A stretch of 64,000 bases of DNA from Oxalobacteraceae bacterium AB_14 (GTDB lineage Bacteria; Pseudomonadota; Gammaproteobacteria; Burkholderiales; Burkholderiaceae_D). Both the position numbers and the translations under genes were made by a program. Positions 27,880 through 37,305 of this stretch are shown here, piece by piece. The notes under the pieces were generated by a model. That model was not told where the DNA came from. It was given only the letters and a program-made list of their open reading frames with translations, and did not search any database. The DNA lies in the NCBI GenBank assembly GCA_000381565.1, contig KB906724.1, positions 2,842,980 to 2,906,979 of the forward strand, written 5' to 3'. Within the stretch, counting starts at the first letter, position 1, and every line of letters starts with the position of its first letter.

Positions 27880-30800
27880 TTATTTTTCCTGTGACGATGG
27901 TTCGGCCAATAATTGACGCTGCATGGCGTCGCAATGCAGCGCCGCCGCTGCGAAGTCGAAGCGCTCGATGGCGTCGTTCATCTCGGCGAACGCCTCCGGC
28001 ATGCGCTGTCCATGGTCGCGCAGCAGCGCTTCGAACAGCGGCAAGGCGTCCAGGTTCGAGGCCGCCAACAAGCCGTGCAGCTTGCCCAGCGTCGCCGGCA
28101 GCGCCGACGGATCGGCCGCCGCCGCGGCGGGCAGCGCCGGTTCCAGGCGTTCCAGATCCAGCGCCAGCGCGGCGGCGCTGGCGGCCGCCTGCCGCGCCGC
28201 CGTCATCAATTCCGTGTGCGCGGCGGCCCACGCGGCGGGACCGGCCTGTGCGCGCAGCAGCTGCTCCAGCGCGGACGCGGTCGCCGCCAGCGCGTCGGCC
28301 CCGACGGTGCCGGCCACACCCTTGAGGCTGTGCAGCGCCGCCGCACTGGCCGCGCTGGCGCCGGGCAGCAGCGGGACCTGGTCCTCCAGCGTGGCCAGTT
28401 CCGCCACGAAGCCGCGCAGCGCGCGCCGGTAGAACAGCGTGTTGCCGCCGAAGCGGGCCAGCGCCGCCTTGCCTTCCAGGCCAGGCCGGCTCAACTGTGG
28501 CATCGACCGGCCCGGCGCCGCCGCCAGCGGGTCCGGCTTGTTTCTGCCGGTGTGGCGGCAGATGGTCTCGACCAATCTGGGCAGGTCGAACGGTTTGCCG
28601 ACATGGTCGTTCATGCCGGCGGCGCGCGCCAGTTCACGGTCGCTCTCCATGACGTTGGCGGTCATCGCGATGATGGGCAAGCGTCCGCCGTTGGGCTGGG
28701 CGCGGATGGCGCGGGTGGCGGTGTAGCCATCCATCTCCGGCATTTGTATGTCCATCAGCACGCAGTCGAAGGGCGGCAGCGCGTCCTGGACCGCCTGGAT
28801 CGCCGCCTTGCCGTCGTTGGCCAGCTCGATATTCGCGCCGGCCTGGCCGAGCAGCTCGAACGCCACTTGCTGGTTGGTCGGATTGTCCTCGACCAAAAGC
28901 AAGCGCAGGCCGGCCAGCGGGCGCCCGCCGGCGGCCGGGCGGACGGCGGCGCGCTCCGCCGCGCCGGCCGAATGGCGCGCCTTGGCAACCGCGTCGAACA
29001 GCATCGACGGCGTGGCCGGCTTGACCACCACGCCGTCCAGCACCGTGTCTTGTTTCTGTTGCAGCGCCAGCGCCTCCCGTCCATGCGCGGTGACCATGAT
29101 GATCAGCGGCGGCCGGCCGGGCGCTGCGCGCCGGCGGATGCGCACTGCGGTGTCCCAGCCGTCCATGCCGCTCATGCGCCAGTCGATGAACACCACGTCA
29201 TAGGGACGCGCGGCGCCGCGCCCGATGGCGGCCAGTGCGTCGCCGCCGCCGGCCACGGCATCGACTGTCCAGCCGAACGACGCCAGCATGGCGGTCATCG
29301 AAGCGCGTGCGGTCTCGTGGTCATCCACCACCAGGCAGTGCTGCGCCTTGAGCCCGGCTGCGCCGGGGCCAGCGCGCGCCGGCGCCGGCGCGCGCTGGCA
29401 GGCGATGCTGAAGGCGAAGGTGCTGCCCTGGCCGACGACGCTTTCGACCGTCAGCACGCCGTCCATCATGGCGACCAGGCGCTGGCTGATGGACAGCCCC
29501 AGGCCGGAACCGCCGTAGCGGCGCGCGGTGGAGGCCTCGGCCTGGGAAAAGCCGGCAAAGATGCGCTGGCATTGCTCCGGCGAGATGCCGATGCCGGTAT
29601 CGCGGATGCCGAAGCCCACGCGCAGCGCGTCGGCGCCGTATTTGGCGAGGTCGCGCGGTTCCGGCGGCAGCGCTTGCACCGACACCACCACTTCGCCTTG
29701 CTGGGTAAATTTGATGGCGTTGCCGGCCAGGTTGATCAGCACCTGCTGCAAGCGCATGGCGTCGCCGAGGATCCAGTCGGGCAGGGCGGGGTCGATCCGG
29801 TAGGAGATTTCGATCTCCTTGTCGGCCAGGTTGGCCGCCAGGATCACGCTGATCTCGCGCAGCAGCTGGTCGTTGCTGAAGGGATGGGGATCTAGCGTCA
29901 GCTTGCCGGCCTCCACGCGGGAGAAGTCGAGGATATCGTTGAGGATGCCCAGCAAGGCGCGGCCGGCGCCCTCGGCCTTGCTGGCGTAGTCGAGCTGGCG
30001 CAGGTCGAGCGCGGTGGTCTTCAGCAAGGCCAGCATGCCCAGCACCGCATTCATCGGCGAGCGGATCTCATGGCTCATATTGGCCAGGAACTCGGACTTG
30101 GCACGGTTGGCGCTGTCGGCCGCCTCGGTGGCGGCGCGCAGCGTGGCTTCGGCCTGGTGCTGGGTCGTGATGTCGCGGTTGATGCCCAGCACCCTGACCG
30201 CCTTGCCCTGGGCGTCGCGCTCGACCGAGGCCGCCGCCTGGATGTAGCGCAATGAGCCGTCGTCGCGCACGACGCGAAACACCGGATCGTATTTGTCGGT
30301 GCCGGCGACCAGGCCCATCAGTTTGGTCACGGTGGCGTCGACATCGTCCGGGTGGACGTGCTGGCGCCAATGCTCGTGGTGCAGCCCACCACCATAGGCG
30401 TCCGCCGGGATGTCGTAGAAATCGTACATGCGCTGGTTCCACTCCAGCAGGCCGGAGTCCAGGGTCCAGGTCCAGATGCCCAGTTCGGCCACTTCGGCGG
30501 CGTCGAGCAATTGATCGCGCGCCGCCACCAGCACCCGCCGGTCCTGCTCGCGCGCCGTGATGTCGGAGGCGATGCCCAGGTAGCCGTTGATGGCGCCGTC
30601 CGCACCGCGCAGCGCGGTCACCGACAACAGCACCGGGAAGCGCGAGCCATCGCGGCGGATGTAGGTCCATGCGTTCTCGTCCGCCAGGCCGCGCCGGGCC
30701 TTGGCGACGAAGGTCTCGAAGCCGGCTTCCACCGGGGTGTGCAATTGCTGCGACAGCACGGCCGCCCGCGCCGCCACTTCGTGTGGATCGTGCCACACGG

Positions 30801-32466
30801 CAGGCGTCATCAGCCCCAGAACTTGATCTGCCGCATAACCGAGCATATGTTCCGCGGCGGGATTGAACAGGCGAATGACGCCCGCCTCGTCGGTGGCGAT
30901 GATGGCGTAGGAGGCGTGGTCGAGGATGGCCCGCTGCAGCATGGTGACCGATTCAAGATGCAGGGTGCGCTGGCGCACCTGCTGTTCGAGCGTCGCGTTC
31001 ATGTCGCGGATGCGCTGGTTGGCCGTCTCCTGCTCGCCGATGTCGCGCACGGTCTTGGCGGCGCCGATCACGCGGCCGTCGGCATCGCGGATCGGCGAGG
31101 AGGTGATGGAAACGGTCAACAGCCTGCCGTCCCGGTGGCGGCGCCGGGTGTGCATGTCGGCGACGCCGTCGCCGGCGGCGATGCGGCGCTGGATCTGCGC
31201 TTCCTCGTCCGCCGCCTCGGCCGGGATGATCAGCTCCGCGAGAGTACGGCCGATGGCCTCCGCCGGCGCATAGCCGAACATCTGCGCCGCACCCTGGTTC
31301 CAGCTGGTGACGACGCCGTCCAGCGTCTTGCCGATGATGGCGTCGTGGGAATTTTCCACGATGGCGGACATGCGGGCCTGGTATTCGTCCACCTGGCGCC
31401 GCTGGCGCAGATACAGCTGGGCGGCCCAGCCAACCAGCGCGGCGCCGACCAGCATCGCGAACAGCACGCCGAGCCGCATCGTCGTCATGGCGTTGGCGAT
31501 GGCAGTGTCGGTGGTCGCCAGCATGAAGTGGTAGTCGCGCGCCGGCGCGGCCGGATCCAGTCTGATCCGTGTTTCCGCCACAAGCAGCGACTGGCCGTTG
31601 TCGGCCGTGAAGCGCTGCAATGCGGTCGACAATGCGCCGCCGCGGGCGGCGGTGAATTCGTCCTGCCAGCGCCATCGCCGCCCCAGTTCAAAGCCATAGG
31701 TGCGGGACGGGTCGGGGTGCAGCACGAAGTCGCCGGCGGCATTGGTCAGGTAGGCGCGGAAGCCGGCCGGCAGGTTGGCGCCGAGCGGCCGCATGATCGC
31801 AGCGACGTCATAATTGATGACCACCACGCCAAACAACCGTCCCGCGCCGTCGTACACCGGCGTGGCCGCGCGCACGGTGGCCACGTGCGGAACCTGCAGC
31901 ACGCCATGTTCGCGGTTGAGGTCAATGTCTGACAGATAGGTCTGGCCGGCAGGCAAGCGCATCGCCATGCGCATGTAGTCCCGTTCACCCTTCTGCTGCA
32001 GGTCGGCCTTGGCGGTAACGACCAGCCTGCCGCCTGCGCGGTCGATCCGGATGCGCTCCCTGCCATGATCGGCCACGCCGATCAGGCGCAGTTGGCTGAG
32101 GTCCGGGTTGGCGATGGCGTAGGCGCTGAAGATGTTGACCAGCCGCGCCTCCCAGTTGGCGGCGGGCGTGCTTTCCTGGGCGTCGAAGCCGCCATTGCCC
32201 TCGGCGCGGGCCAGGCCGGCGATGGGCGGCACGCTGGCCAGGAAGATGGCGTCGCGCCGCAAGTCTTCCAGTTTGCGTTGCAAGATGCCGGCGTTGGCGA
32301 TGCTGCGGCTGCTTATCCTGCTTTCCAGCTGCGCGAGGGTTTGCTGGCCCTCATAGCGGCCAAGCGCATACATGGTGATGACGACGGTCGCCACAGCGGC
32401 GAGCGCGGCGGCCAGCGCGCGCCGGGCATTGCCACGCGCCAGCCGGCGCGATATCAACCACCGCAT
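27880..32466 (-). CDS. multidomain hybrid sensor histidine kinase (sensor-PAS3-HK-REC2-Hpt)
   Basis: 1528 residues. A membrane segment near 16-36, a large periplasmic dCache-like sensor to about 325, and a second span near 330-350 (GVLFAMLVGAALVGWAA). PAS domains start near 369, 514 and 659. HisKA has its His near 797 in MSHEIRSPMN; HATPase has NLAGNAIKF, DTGIGIS and GGSGLGLSISQ. Receivers with Asp near 1094 (FIDWRMSG) and 1237 (LMDIQMPEMDGY). C-terminal Hpt with His near 1379 (LHSLKGVAGTVGA). A complete phosphorelay in one protein, ending 1 bp before the REC-GGDEF gene. Signal unknown; the extracytoplasmic sensor suggests a small molecule. Confidence 0.93.
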   Translation of the reverse strand: MRWLISRRLARGNARRALAAALAAVATVVITMYALGRYEGQQTLAQLESRISSRSIANAGILQRKLEDLRRDAIFLASVPPIAGLARAEGNGGFDAQESTPAANWEARLVNIFSAYAIANPDLSQLRLIGVADHGRERIRIDRAGGRLVVTAKADLQQKGERDYMRMAMRLPAGQTYLSDIDLNREHGVLQVPHVATVRAATPVYDGAGRLFGVVVINYDVAAIMRPLGANLPAGFRAYLTNAAGDFVLHPDPSRTYGFELGRRWRWQDEFTAARGGALSTALQRFTADNGQSLLVAETRIRLDPAAPARDYHFMLATTDTAIANAMTTMRLGVLFAMLVGAALVGWAAQLYLRQRRQVDEYQARMSAIVENSHDAIIGKTLDGVVTSWNQGAAQMFGYAPAEAIGRTLAELIIPAEAADEEAQIQRRIAAGDGVADMHTRRRHRDGRLLTVSITSSPIRDADGRVIGAAKTVRDIGEQETANQRIRDMNATLEQQVRQRTLHLESVTMLQRAILDHASYAIIATDEAGVIRLFNPAAEHMLGYAADQVLGLMTPAVWHDPHEVAARAAVLSQQLHTPVEAGFETFVAKARRGLADENAWTYIRRDGSRFPVLLSVTALRGADGAINGYLGIASDITAREQDRRVLVAARDQLLDAAEVAELGIWTWTLDSGLLEWNQRMYDFYDIPADAYGGGLHHEHWRQHVHPDDVDATVTKLMGLVAGTDKYDPVFRVVRDDGSLRYIQAAASVERDAQGKAVRVLGINRDITTQHQAEATLRAATEAADSANRAKSEFLANMSHEIRSPMNAVLGMLALLKTTALDLRQLDYASKAEGAGRALLGILNDILDFSRVEAGKLTLDPHPFSNDQLLREISVILAANLADKEIEISYRIDPALPDWILGDAMRLQQVLINLAGNAIKFTQQGEVVVSVQALPPEPRDLAKYGADALRVGFGIRDTGIGISPEQCQRIFAGFSQAEASTARRYGGSGLGLSISQRLVAMMDGVLTVESVVGQGSTFAFSIACQRAPAPARAGPGAAGLKAQHCLVVDDHETARASMTAMLASFGWTVDAVAGGGDALAAIGRGAARPYDVVFIDWRMSGMDGWDTAVRIRRRAAPGRPPLIIMVTAHGREALALQQKQDTVLDGVVVKPATPSMLFDAVAKARHSAGAAERAAVRPAAGGRPLAGLRLLLVEDNPTNQQVAFELLGQAGANIELANDGKAAIQAVQDALPPFDCVLMDIQMPEMDGYTATRAIRAQPNGGRLPIIAMTANVMESDRELARAAGMNDHVGKPFDLPRLVETICRHTGRNKPDPLAAAPGRSMPQLSRPGLEGKAALARFGGNTLFYRRALRGFVAELATLEDQVPLLPGASAASAAALHSLKGVAGTVGADALAATASALEQLLRAQAGPAAWAAAHTELMTAARQAAASAAALALDLERLEPALPAAAAADPSALPATLGKLHGLLAASNLDALPLFEALLRDHGQRMPEAFAEMNDAIERFDFAAAALHCDAMQRQLLAEPSSQEK

Positions 32467-32693
32467 GGCCGTGGCCCTTGCGCTACTGTTGGGTGGACCG
32501 CGGTGCTTGCATGCTGCGCCATCGATAGGTTCTCCTGTACGCTTTAAAAAATTACTATATCCCAGAGTATGATGCCCTGAGCCAATTTACGTCATGTGAT
32601 TTTTGGATAGATTCCCTGCTAGAATCTTGTGCAACCTTCATGGAAGCGCAGCGCGCTTTCCACGCATTGTGCTGCTCAGTGAAATGGGTCCCC

Positions 32694-33180
32694 ATGACAT
32701 TCGATAGCGAGGCATTGCATTCGGTCCTGTTGTGCCGCAGCGGGCAACACCTGTGTGCGCTGCCGTTGCGGCATGTGCGTGAAATCATGCGGGCGCTGCC
32801 GGTGGACGGCGTGATCGGCGTGCGCCAGCTGGCCGCCGCCACATCCTGGAGGTGCCCAGCCCGATGCCGGAACTGCTGGGCGTGACCAATTTCCGCGGCC
32901 AGATCGTGCCGGTCTACCAGCTGACCGGTTTGCTGGGCAAGGCCGCCGCTGGTGGCGGCCGATCCCATGGTGCTGGGCCTGTACCTGGACATCGAGGACG
33001 AGCCGCGCCAGCTGCTCGATCCCGAGCAGCTGGACCGGGCGCCGACCCGGCGCGGTGCCGGACGTGGCGCAGACCACGCAGGAGACCGAGGCGAGCTCGG
33101 CCCAGACGCTGCAGACCGCCTCGCAGCTGGCCGGGCTGTCGATGGACCTGCGCCGCCTGGTCCATCCGCAGGCAGTGTGA
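32694..33180 (+). pseudogene. decayed chemotaxis segment: frameshifted CheW-like gene joined to an MCP tail
   Basis: From ATG 32694 one frame gives a CheW N-terminus (SVLLCRSGQHLCALPLRHVR, then EIMRALPVDGVIGVRQLAA). A second frame from about 32850 continues it (PELLGVTNFRGQIVPVYQL, then TGLLG). The first frame returns near 32950 (VLGLYLDIEDEPRQLLDPEQ). Finally, in the third frame from 33055, comes the end of a methyl-accepting chemotaxis protein (LQTASQLAGLSMDLRRLV, stop 33178-33180). At least two frameshifts and a deletion separate these pieces. Nothing here can be functional. The neighbours are not chemotaxis genes, so most of the original cluster is gone. Confidence 0.7.
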
Positions 33181-33849
33181 TCAGCGAGCGGCGGCGAAGG
33201 CGGCCCTGATGTCGTCCAGCTGATCGTCGATCGAGTAGGGCAGCGCCTTGGCCAGCAAGTCGAGGATGACCAGGCCGTTGATGGCGCCGTCCTCGTCGAC
33301 CGCGTGGCGCAAGCGCTTCGCCATCGCGCTGTTGACGGTTTGCAGCGCCAGGTAGCGCGCCTTCAGGCCATCCAGTTCCCAGTCCGGCGCGCCGCCGTCG
33401 CGCGCGATGAAATACTGCCCCAGCAAATAGGTGGAGGCCGCGCGGTAGATGGTTTCCTCCTCGGACGCGAACGGCAGGTGGAAGTGGGCCATGGGCCGCA
33501 AAAAGTCGGTGTGCGGACAGGCGCTGCTGGCGACCAGCAGGCCCATCAAGGCACCCACGCCGCGCTGCACGGTGGTCAGCTTGCCGACGCTGCGCTCGGC
33601 CATCTCGACCCGCACCTCGACCTGCTCGTAGGAGCGCAGCTTGCCCATGATGGCGACCAGCGGCACCAGACGCAGCGCCATCGGGCAGTGCGGCGTGCTG
33701 TCGGGCCGCAGCGGACAGTTGGGACACTGCTGCAGCGCCAGCGCGGTCCATGCCGGCAGGCCGGCCGGCTGGTCCCCGGCAACGTCGCCGACCGCGCAGC
33801 GCGCGCTCTGGCCGTCGGCGAAGCGAAAGTGATACACCACGTTCTGCAT
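33181..33849 (-). CDS. unknown protein with an N-terminal Cys cluster
   Basis: 222 residues, no signal peptide or membrane span. I do not recognise the family with certainty. Residues 35-60 contain CPNCPLRPDSTPHCPMALRL, a four-ligand-like CxxC...C arrangement that could hold a metal. The rest is helical (VEMAERSVGKLTTVQRGVGA, TIYRAASTYLLGQYFIARDG). The stop directly abuts the chemotaxis pseudogene. It is divergent from the eRF1-like operon, with the FNR-type box at 33912 between them, so both may respond to oxygen. A start at 33849 (ATG) is used. Function unknown. Confidence 0.65.
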   Translation of the reverse strand: MQNVVYHFRFADGQSARCAVGDVAGDQPAGLPAWTALALQQCPNCPLRPDSTPHCPMALRLVPLVAIMGKLRSYEQVEVRVEMAERSVGKLTTVQRGVGALMGLLVASSACPHTDFLRPMAHFHLPFASEEETIYRAASTYLLGQYFIARDGGAPDWELDGLKARYLALQTVNSAMAKRLRHAVDEDGAINGLVILDLLAKALPYSIDDQLDDIRAAFAAAR

Positions 33850-33911
33850 GGGCGGCTCCCGGATAGCTCGGATTGCTCAGGCTACTCCTATTTGGTCCAG
33901 CTCGGCTGATT

Positions 33912-33925
33912 TTGATCTGCATCAA
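33912..33925. promoter_or_regulatory. perfect FNR/Anr-type box
   Basis: TTGAT-CTGC-ATCAA matches the FNR/Anr consensus TTGAT-N4-ATCAA at all ten defined positions. It is centred at 33918.5, with a possible -10 (TTAATA) at 33944-33949. This would place the transcript start near 33957-33960, so the box lies about 39-41 bp upstream, the class II activation position. The first gene, at 33984, heads a four-gene operon. Confidence 0.75.
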
Positions 33926-33983
33926 GGATTTTGCGACTTCAACTTAATAGACTGCAACCATTACCTAACTACCGGAGTAATTC

Positions 33984-34367
33984 ATGTCTTTCAATCATGT
34001 CGTAGCGTGGATCGACCACGTGCAGGCCCACGTCATCCATTTCAACGCCGAAGCCGCCGACAGCGAAGTCATCAAGACCGTCTCGACCCACCCGCACCTG
34101 CATGGCAAGTCGGGCGCCGTCGGCGCCGGCCGCGCGGCCGAAAGCAAGCCGTATTTCGACGATGTCGCCCGCGCGCTGTCCAGCGCCAGCGAAATCCTGA
34201 TCGTCGGCCCGGCGCAGGAAAAGCTGGAGCTGATGAAGCATCTGATCAAGCACCATCCGGCCGTCGCCGACTGCGTGATGGCGGTCGAAAGCGCCGACCA
34301 TCCCACCGACGGCCAGTTGCTCAAGTATGCGCGCAAGTATTTCCTGAAGGCGGACATGCTGCGCTGA
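33984..34367 (+). CDS. eRF1 domain 3-like (translational machinery / host attachment-like) protein
   Basis: 127 residues. It starts MSFNHVVAWIDHVQAHVIHF, the start of a small proteobacterial family usually named translational machinery protein, with the eRF1/pelota-type core ILIVGPAQEKLELMKHLIKH and HPHLHGKSGAVGAG. The eRF1 domain-3 relation is known for the family; a cellular role is not established. It is the first gene behind the FNR-type box, 41 bp before the beta-CASP hydrolase gene. A stress or low-oxygen role is inferred from regulation and neighbours. Confidence 0.75.
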   Translation: MSFNHVVAWIDHVQAHVIHFNAEAADSEVIKTVSTHPHLHGKSGAVGAGRAAESKPYFDDVARALSSASEILIVGPAQEKLELMKHLIKHHPAVADCVMAVESADHPTDGQLLKYARKYFLKADMLR

Positions 34368-34408
34368 TCGCGGCCCGGCATCCGTTCAACCCAGCAGAGG
34401 TGGAGACC

Positions 34409-35770
34409 ATGAACATACAATTCCTCGGAGCGACCGGCACCGTGACCGGCTCCAAGTATCTGCTGACGTCGGGCGATACGCGCATGCTGCTCGATTGCGG
34501 CCTGTTCCAGGGCTACAAGCAACTGCGGCTGCGCAACTGGGCCGACCTGCCGGTGGCGCCGTCGGCTATCCAGGCGGTGGTGCTGACCCATGCGCACCTG
34601 GACCACAGCGGCTATCTGCCGCTGCTGGTCAAGCACGGCTTTCGCGGCAAGATATTGTGCAGCGAGGCGACCTTCGACCTGTGCAAGATCCTGCTGCCCG
34701 ACAGCGGCCGCCTGCTGGAAGAGGAGGCCAACCACGCCAACCGCCACAACTATTCCAAGCACGCGCCGGCGCTGCCGCTGTACACCGAGGCGGACGCCGA
34801 ACGGGCCCTGAAATTCTTTTCGCCGGTCGAGTTCGGCAAGTCGTTCGCGATCTGCGGGCCGCTGCGCGGCCGGATGGCGCTTGGCGGCCACATCCTGGGC
34901 GCGGCCATCGTCACCATCGACGACGGCCAGCGCAGCGTGACCTTTTCCGGCGACCTGGGCCGGCTGCACGACGCCATCATGGTCGAGCCGACCCACATCG
35001 CCCGCTGCGACTACCTGGTGCTGGAGTCGACCTACGGCGACCGCCTGCACAATCCGGCCGATCCCGCCATCCTGCTCGGCCAGACCATCCGCGAGACCGC
35101 CGCGCGCGGCGGCGTGACCATCATTCCGGCGTTCGCGGTGGGCCGGGCGCAATCGATCCTGTACGCCATCCACCAGCTCAAGCAGCAGGGCCAGCTGCCG
35201 TCGGGACTGCCGGTCTACCTGAACAGTCCGATGGCCACCGACGCCACCGCGCTGTACCAGAAGCACCGCCAGCTGCACCGGCTCGACCGCCAGCAGTGCG
35301 AGGCCATGTGCCACGCGGCCCACATCGTCAACAGCGTCGAGGAATCGATCGCGCTCAACCAGAAACAGCTGCCGATGGTGATCATCGCCGCCAGCGGCAT
35401 GGCCACCGGCGGGCGCGTGCTGCACCACCTGAAGGCCTTCGGCGGCGATCCGCGCAACACCGTGCTGTTCGCCGGCTTCCAGGCCGGCGGCACGCGCGGC
35501 GCGGCCATGCTCGATGGCGCGCCCGAGATCAAGATCTACGGCGAATATGTGCCGCTGCGCGCCAGCGTGCGCCAGATCGACAACCTGTCGGCGCATGCCG
35601 ACGCCGGCGAGATCATGACCTGGCTGGGCCACTTCGAGCAGCCGCCCAAGCGCACCTTCATCACCCATGGCGAGCCGGCGGCGGCCGACGCGCTGCGCCA
35701 CCGCATCGAACAGACGCTGCACTGGGATTGCCACGTGGCCGACTACCTGGAACGGCAGGAGCTGGCATGA
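34409..35770 (+). CDS. metallo-beta-lactamase fold / beta-CASP RNA-processing-type hydrolase
   Basis: 453 residues. The metal site HAHLDHSGYLP is near residue 60; other ligand motifs are LGGHILGAAIV and SGDLGR. The beta-CASP insert ends in NLSAHADAGEIMTWL, and THGEPAAADALR carries the last His. Homologous to RNase J/CPSF73-like and YsgA-type proteins, so RNA cleavage is probable, exo or endo not decidable. TGGAGACC precedes the ATG at 34409. The next gene's ATG overlaps its TGA (ATGA), so expression is coupled. Confidence 0.9.
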   Translation: MNIQFLGATGTVTGSKYLLTSGDTRMLLDCGLFQGYKQLRLRNWADLPVAPSAIQAVVLTHAHLDHSGYLPLLVKHGFRGKILCSEATFDLCKILLPDSGRLLEEEANHANRHNYSKHAPALPLYTEADAERALKFFSPVEFGKSFAICGPLRGRMALGGHILGAAIVTIDDGQRSVTFSGDLGRLHDAIMVEPTHIARCDYLVLESTYGDRLHNPADPAILLGQTIRETAARGGVTIIPAFAVGRAQSILYAIHQLKQQGQLPSGLPVYLNSPMATDATALYQKHRQLHRLDRQQCEAMCHAAHIVNSVEESIALNQKQLPMVIIAASGMATGGRVLHHLKAFGGDPRNTVLFAGFQAGGTRGAAMLDGAPEIKIYGEYVPLRASVRQIDNLSAHADAGEIMTWLGHFEQPPKRTFITHGEPAAADALRHRIEQTLHWDCHVADYLERQELA

Positions 35771-37305
35771 GCCGCACGGCCGCGCCGCTTGCCGGGCTGG
35801 TGGCGCCGGTGCCCGGCCTGAGCTTGCGCCGCCTGCGCATCGACACCTACCAGGAGCCGGTCGCCTATCTGCGCAGCGATTGCCCGGTCTGCAAATCGGA
35901 AGGTTTCGAGTCGCGCTCGCGCATCGAGGTCTGGCTGGGCGAGCGGCACATCGTGGCCACGCTCAACGTGGTGCATGGCGACTGGCTCGAGGTTTGCCAG
36001 CTGGGGCTGTCGGAAGCGGCCTGGTGCGCGCTGGGCGGCAGCGAAGGCGCGCCCTTGCGGGTGGCGCACGCGCAGCCGGTCGCTTCCATGTCGGCGGTGC
36101 GGGCCAAGATCTACGGCCGGCCGCTGGGCGGCGAGGCGGCGCAGGCCATCGTGCGCGACGTGGTCGACGGCCGCTATTCCGACATCGAGCTGGCGGCCCT
36201 GATCACCGCCTGTTCCGGCGACCGGATGGACGTGGCCGAGACCATCGCCCTGACCCGCGCCATGGTGGCGGTGGGCCAGCGGCTGCACTGGAACAGCGAG
36301 CTGGTGGTCGACAAGCACTGCGTCGGCGGCCTGCCCGGCAACCGCACCACCTTGCTGGTGGTGCCGATCGTGGCGGCCTGCGGCCTGACCATCCCCAAGA
36401 CCTCGTCGCGCGCGATCACCTCGCCGGCCGGCACCGCCGACACCATGGAGACGCTGGCGCCGGTGACGCTGGACTTGCCGGCCATGCGGCGCGTGGTGGA
36501 GCGCGAGGGCGGCTGCATCGCCTGGGGCGGGGCGGTCTCGCTCAGCCCGGCCGACGACGTGCTGATCCGGGTCGAGCGCCCGCTCGGCCTCGACAGCGAC
36601 GGCATGATGGTGGCCTCGGTGCTGTCGAAAAAGATAGCGGCCGGCTCCACCCACGTGGTGATCGACATTCCGGTCGGGCGCACCGCCAAGGTGCGTTCGC
36701 AGCAGGCCGCGCATGCGCTGGCGCACCGGCTGGACGCGGTGGGCGCGGCGCTCGGCATCAGCGTCAGCGTGATGCTGAGCGACGGCAGCCAGCCGGTCGG
36801 CCGCGGCGTCGGTCCGGCGCTGGAGGCGTGGGATGTGCTGGCGGTGCTGCAAAACCAGCGCGGCGCGCCGGACGATTTGCGCCAGCGCGCCTTGCTGCTG
36901 GCGGGGCGGGTGCTGGAGCTGGGGCGCAAGGCGGCGCCCGGCGACGGCCAGGCGCTGGCGCGCAGTGTGCTCGACAGCGGCGCCGCCTGGAGCAAGCTGC
37001 AAGCGATCTGCGAGGCGCAGGGCGGCATGCGCACGCCGCCGCGCGCGGCCTACACCCATGTGCTGACCGCCTTGCACCAGGGACGCCTGGTCGCCATCGA
37101 CAACCGGCGCCTGGCGCGGCTGGCCAAGCTGGCCGGCGCGCCGAAATCGCCGGCGGCCGGACTGGTCTTGCACGCGCCGCTGGGCACCATGCTGAGCGCG
37201 GGCCAGCCTTTGCTGACCTTGCACGCGGAGTCGCCGGGCGAACTGACGTATGCGCTCGCCTATGCCGAGTCGCAGGACAATATTTTTTCGATACAGGAGG
37301 CGTGA
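35767..37305 (+). CDS. archaeal-type AMP phosphorylase / thymidine phosphorylase family protein
   Basis: 512 residues, about 70 longer than E. coli DeoA because of an extra N-terminal domain (LRIDTYQEPVAYLRSDCPVC and ERHIVATLNVVHGDWL), as in archaeal AMP phosphorylase. Core motifs: KHCVGGLPGNRTTLLVVPIV, KTSSRAITSPAGTADTMETL (phosphate loop) and GGAVSLSPADDVLIRVERPL. Archaeal relatives convert AMP and phosphate to adenine and ribose-1,5-bisphosphate; NCBI-type names often say putative thymidine phosphorylase. It overlaps the beta-CASP gene by 4 bp and the PRPP-synthetase-like gene by 1 bp, pointing to nucleotide or ribose phosphate salvage under the FNR-type promoter. Confidence 0.85.
   Translation: MSRTAAPLAGLVAPVPGLSLRRLRIDTYQEPVAYLRSDCPVCKSEGFESRSRIEVWLGERHIVATLNVVHGDWLEVCQLGLSEAAWCALGGSEGAPLRVAHAQPVASMSAVRAKIYGRPLGGEAAQAIVRDVVDGRYSDIELAALITACSGDRMDVAETIALTRAMVAVGQRLHWNSELVVDKHCVGGLPGNRTTLLVVPIVAACGLTIPKTSSRAITSPAGTADTMETLAPVTLDLPAMRRVVEREGGCIAWGGAVSLSPADDVLIRVERPLGLDSDGMMVASVLSKKIAAGSTHVVIDIPVGRTAKVRSQQAAHALAHRLDAVGAALGISVSVMLSDGSQPVGRGVGPALEAWDVLAVLQNQRGAPDDLRQRALLLAGRVLELGRKAAPGDGQALARSVLDSGAAWSKLQAICEAQGGMRTPPRAAYTHVLTALHQGRLVAIDNRRLARLAKLAGAPKSPAAGLVLHAPLGTMLSAGQPLLTLHAESPGELTYALAYAESQDNIFSIQEA

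Noticed and set aside
32555..33925. 456-codon minus-strand frame
   Set aside because: It crosses the chemotaxis pseudogene and the Cys-cluster gene in another frame; no motif.
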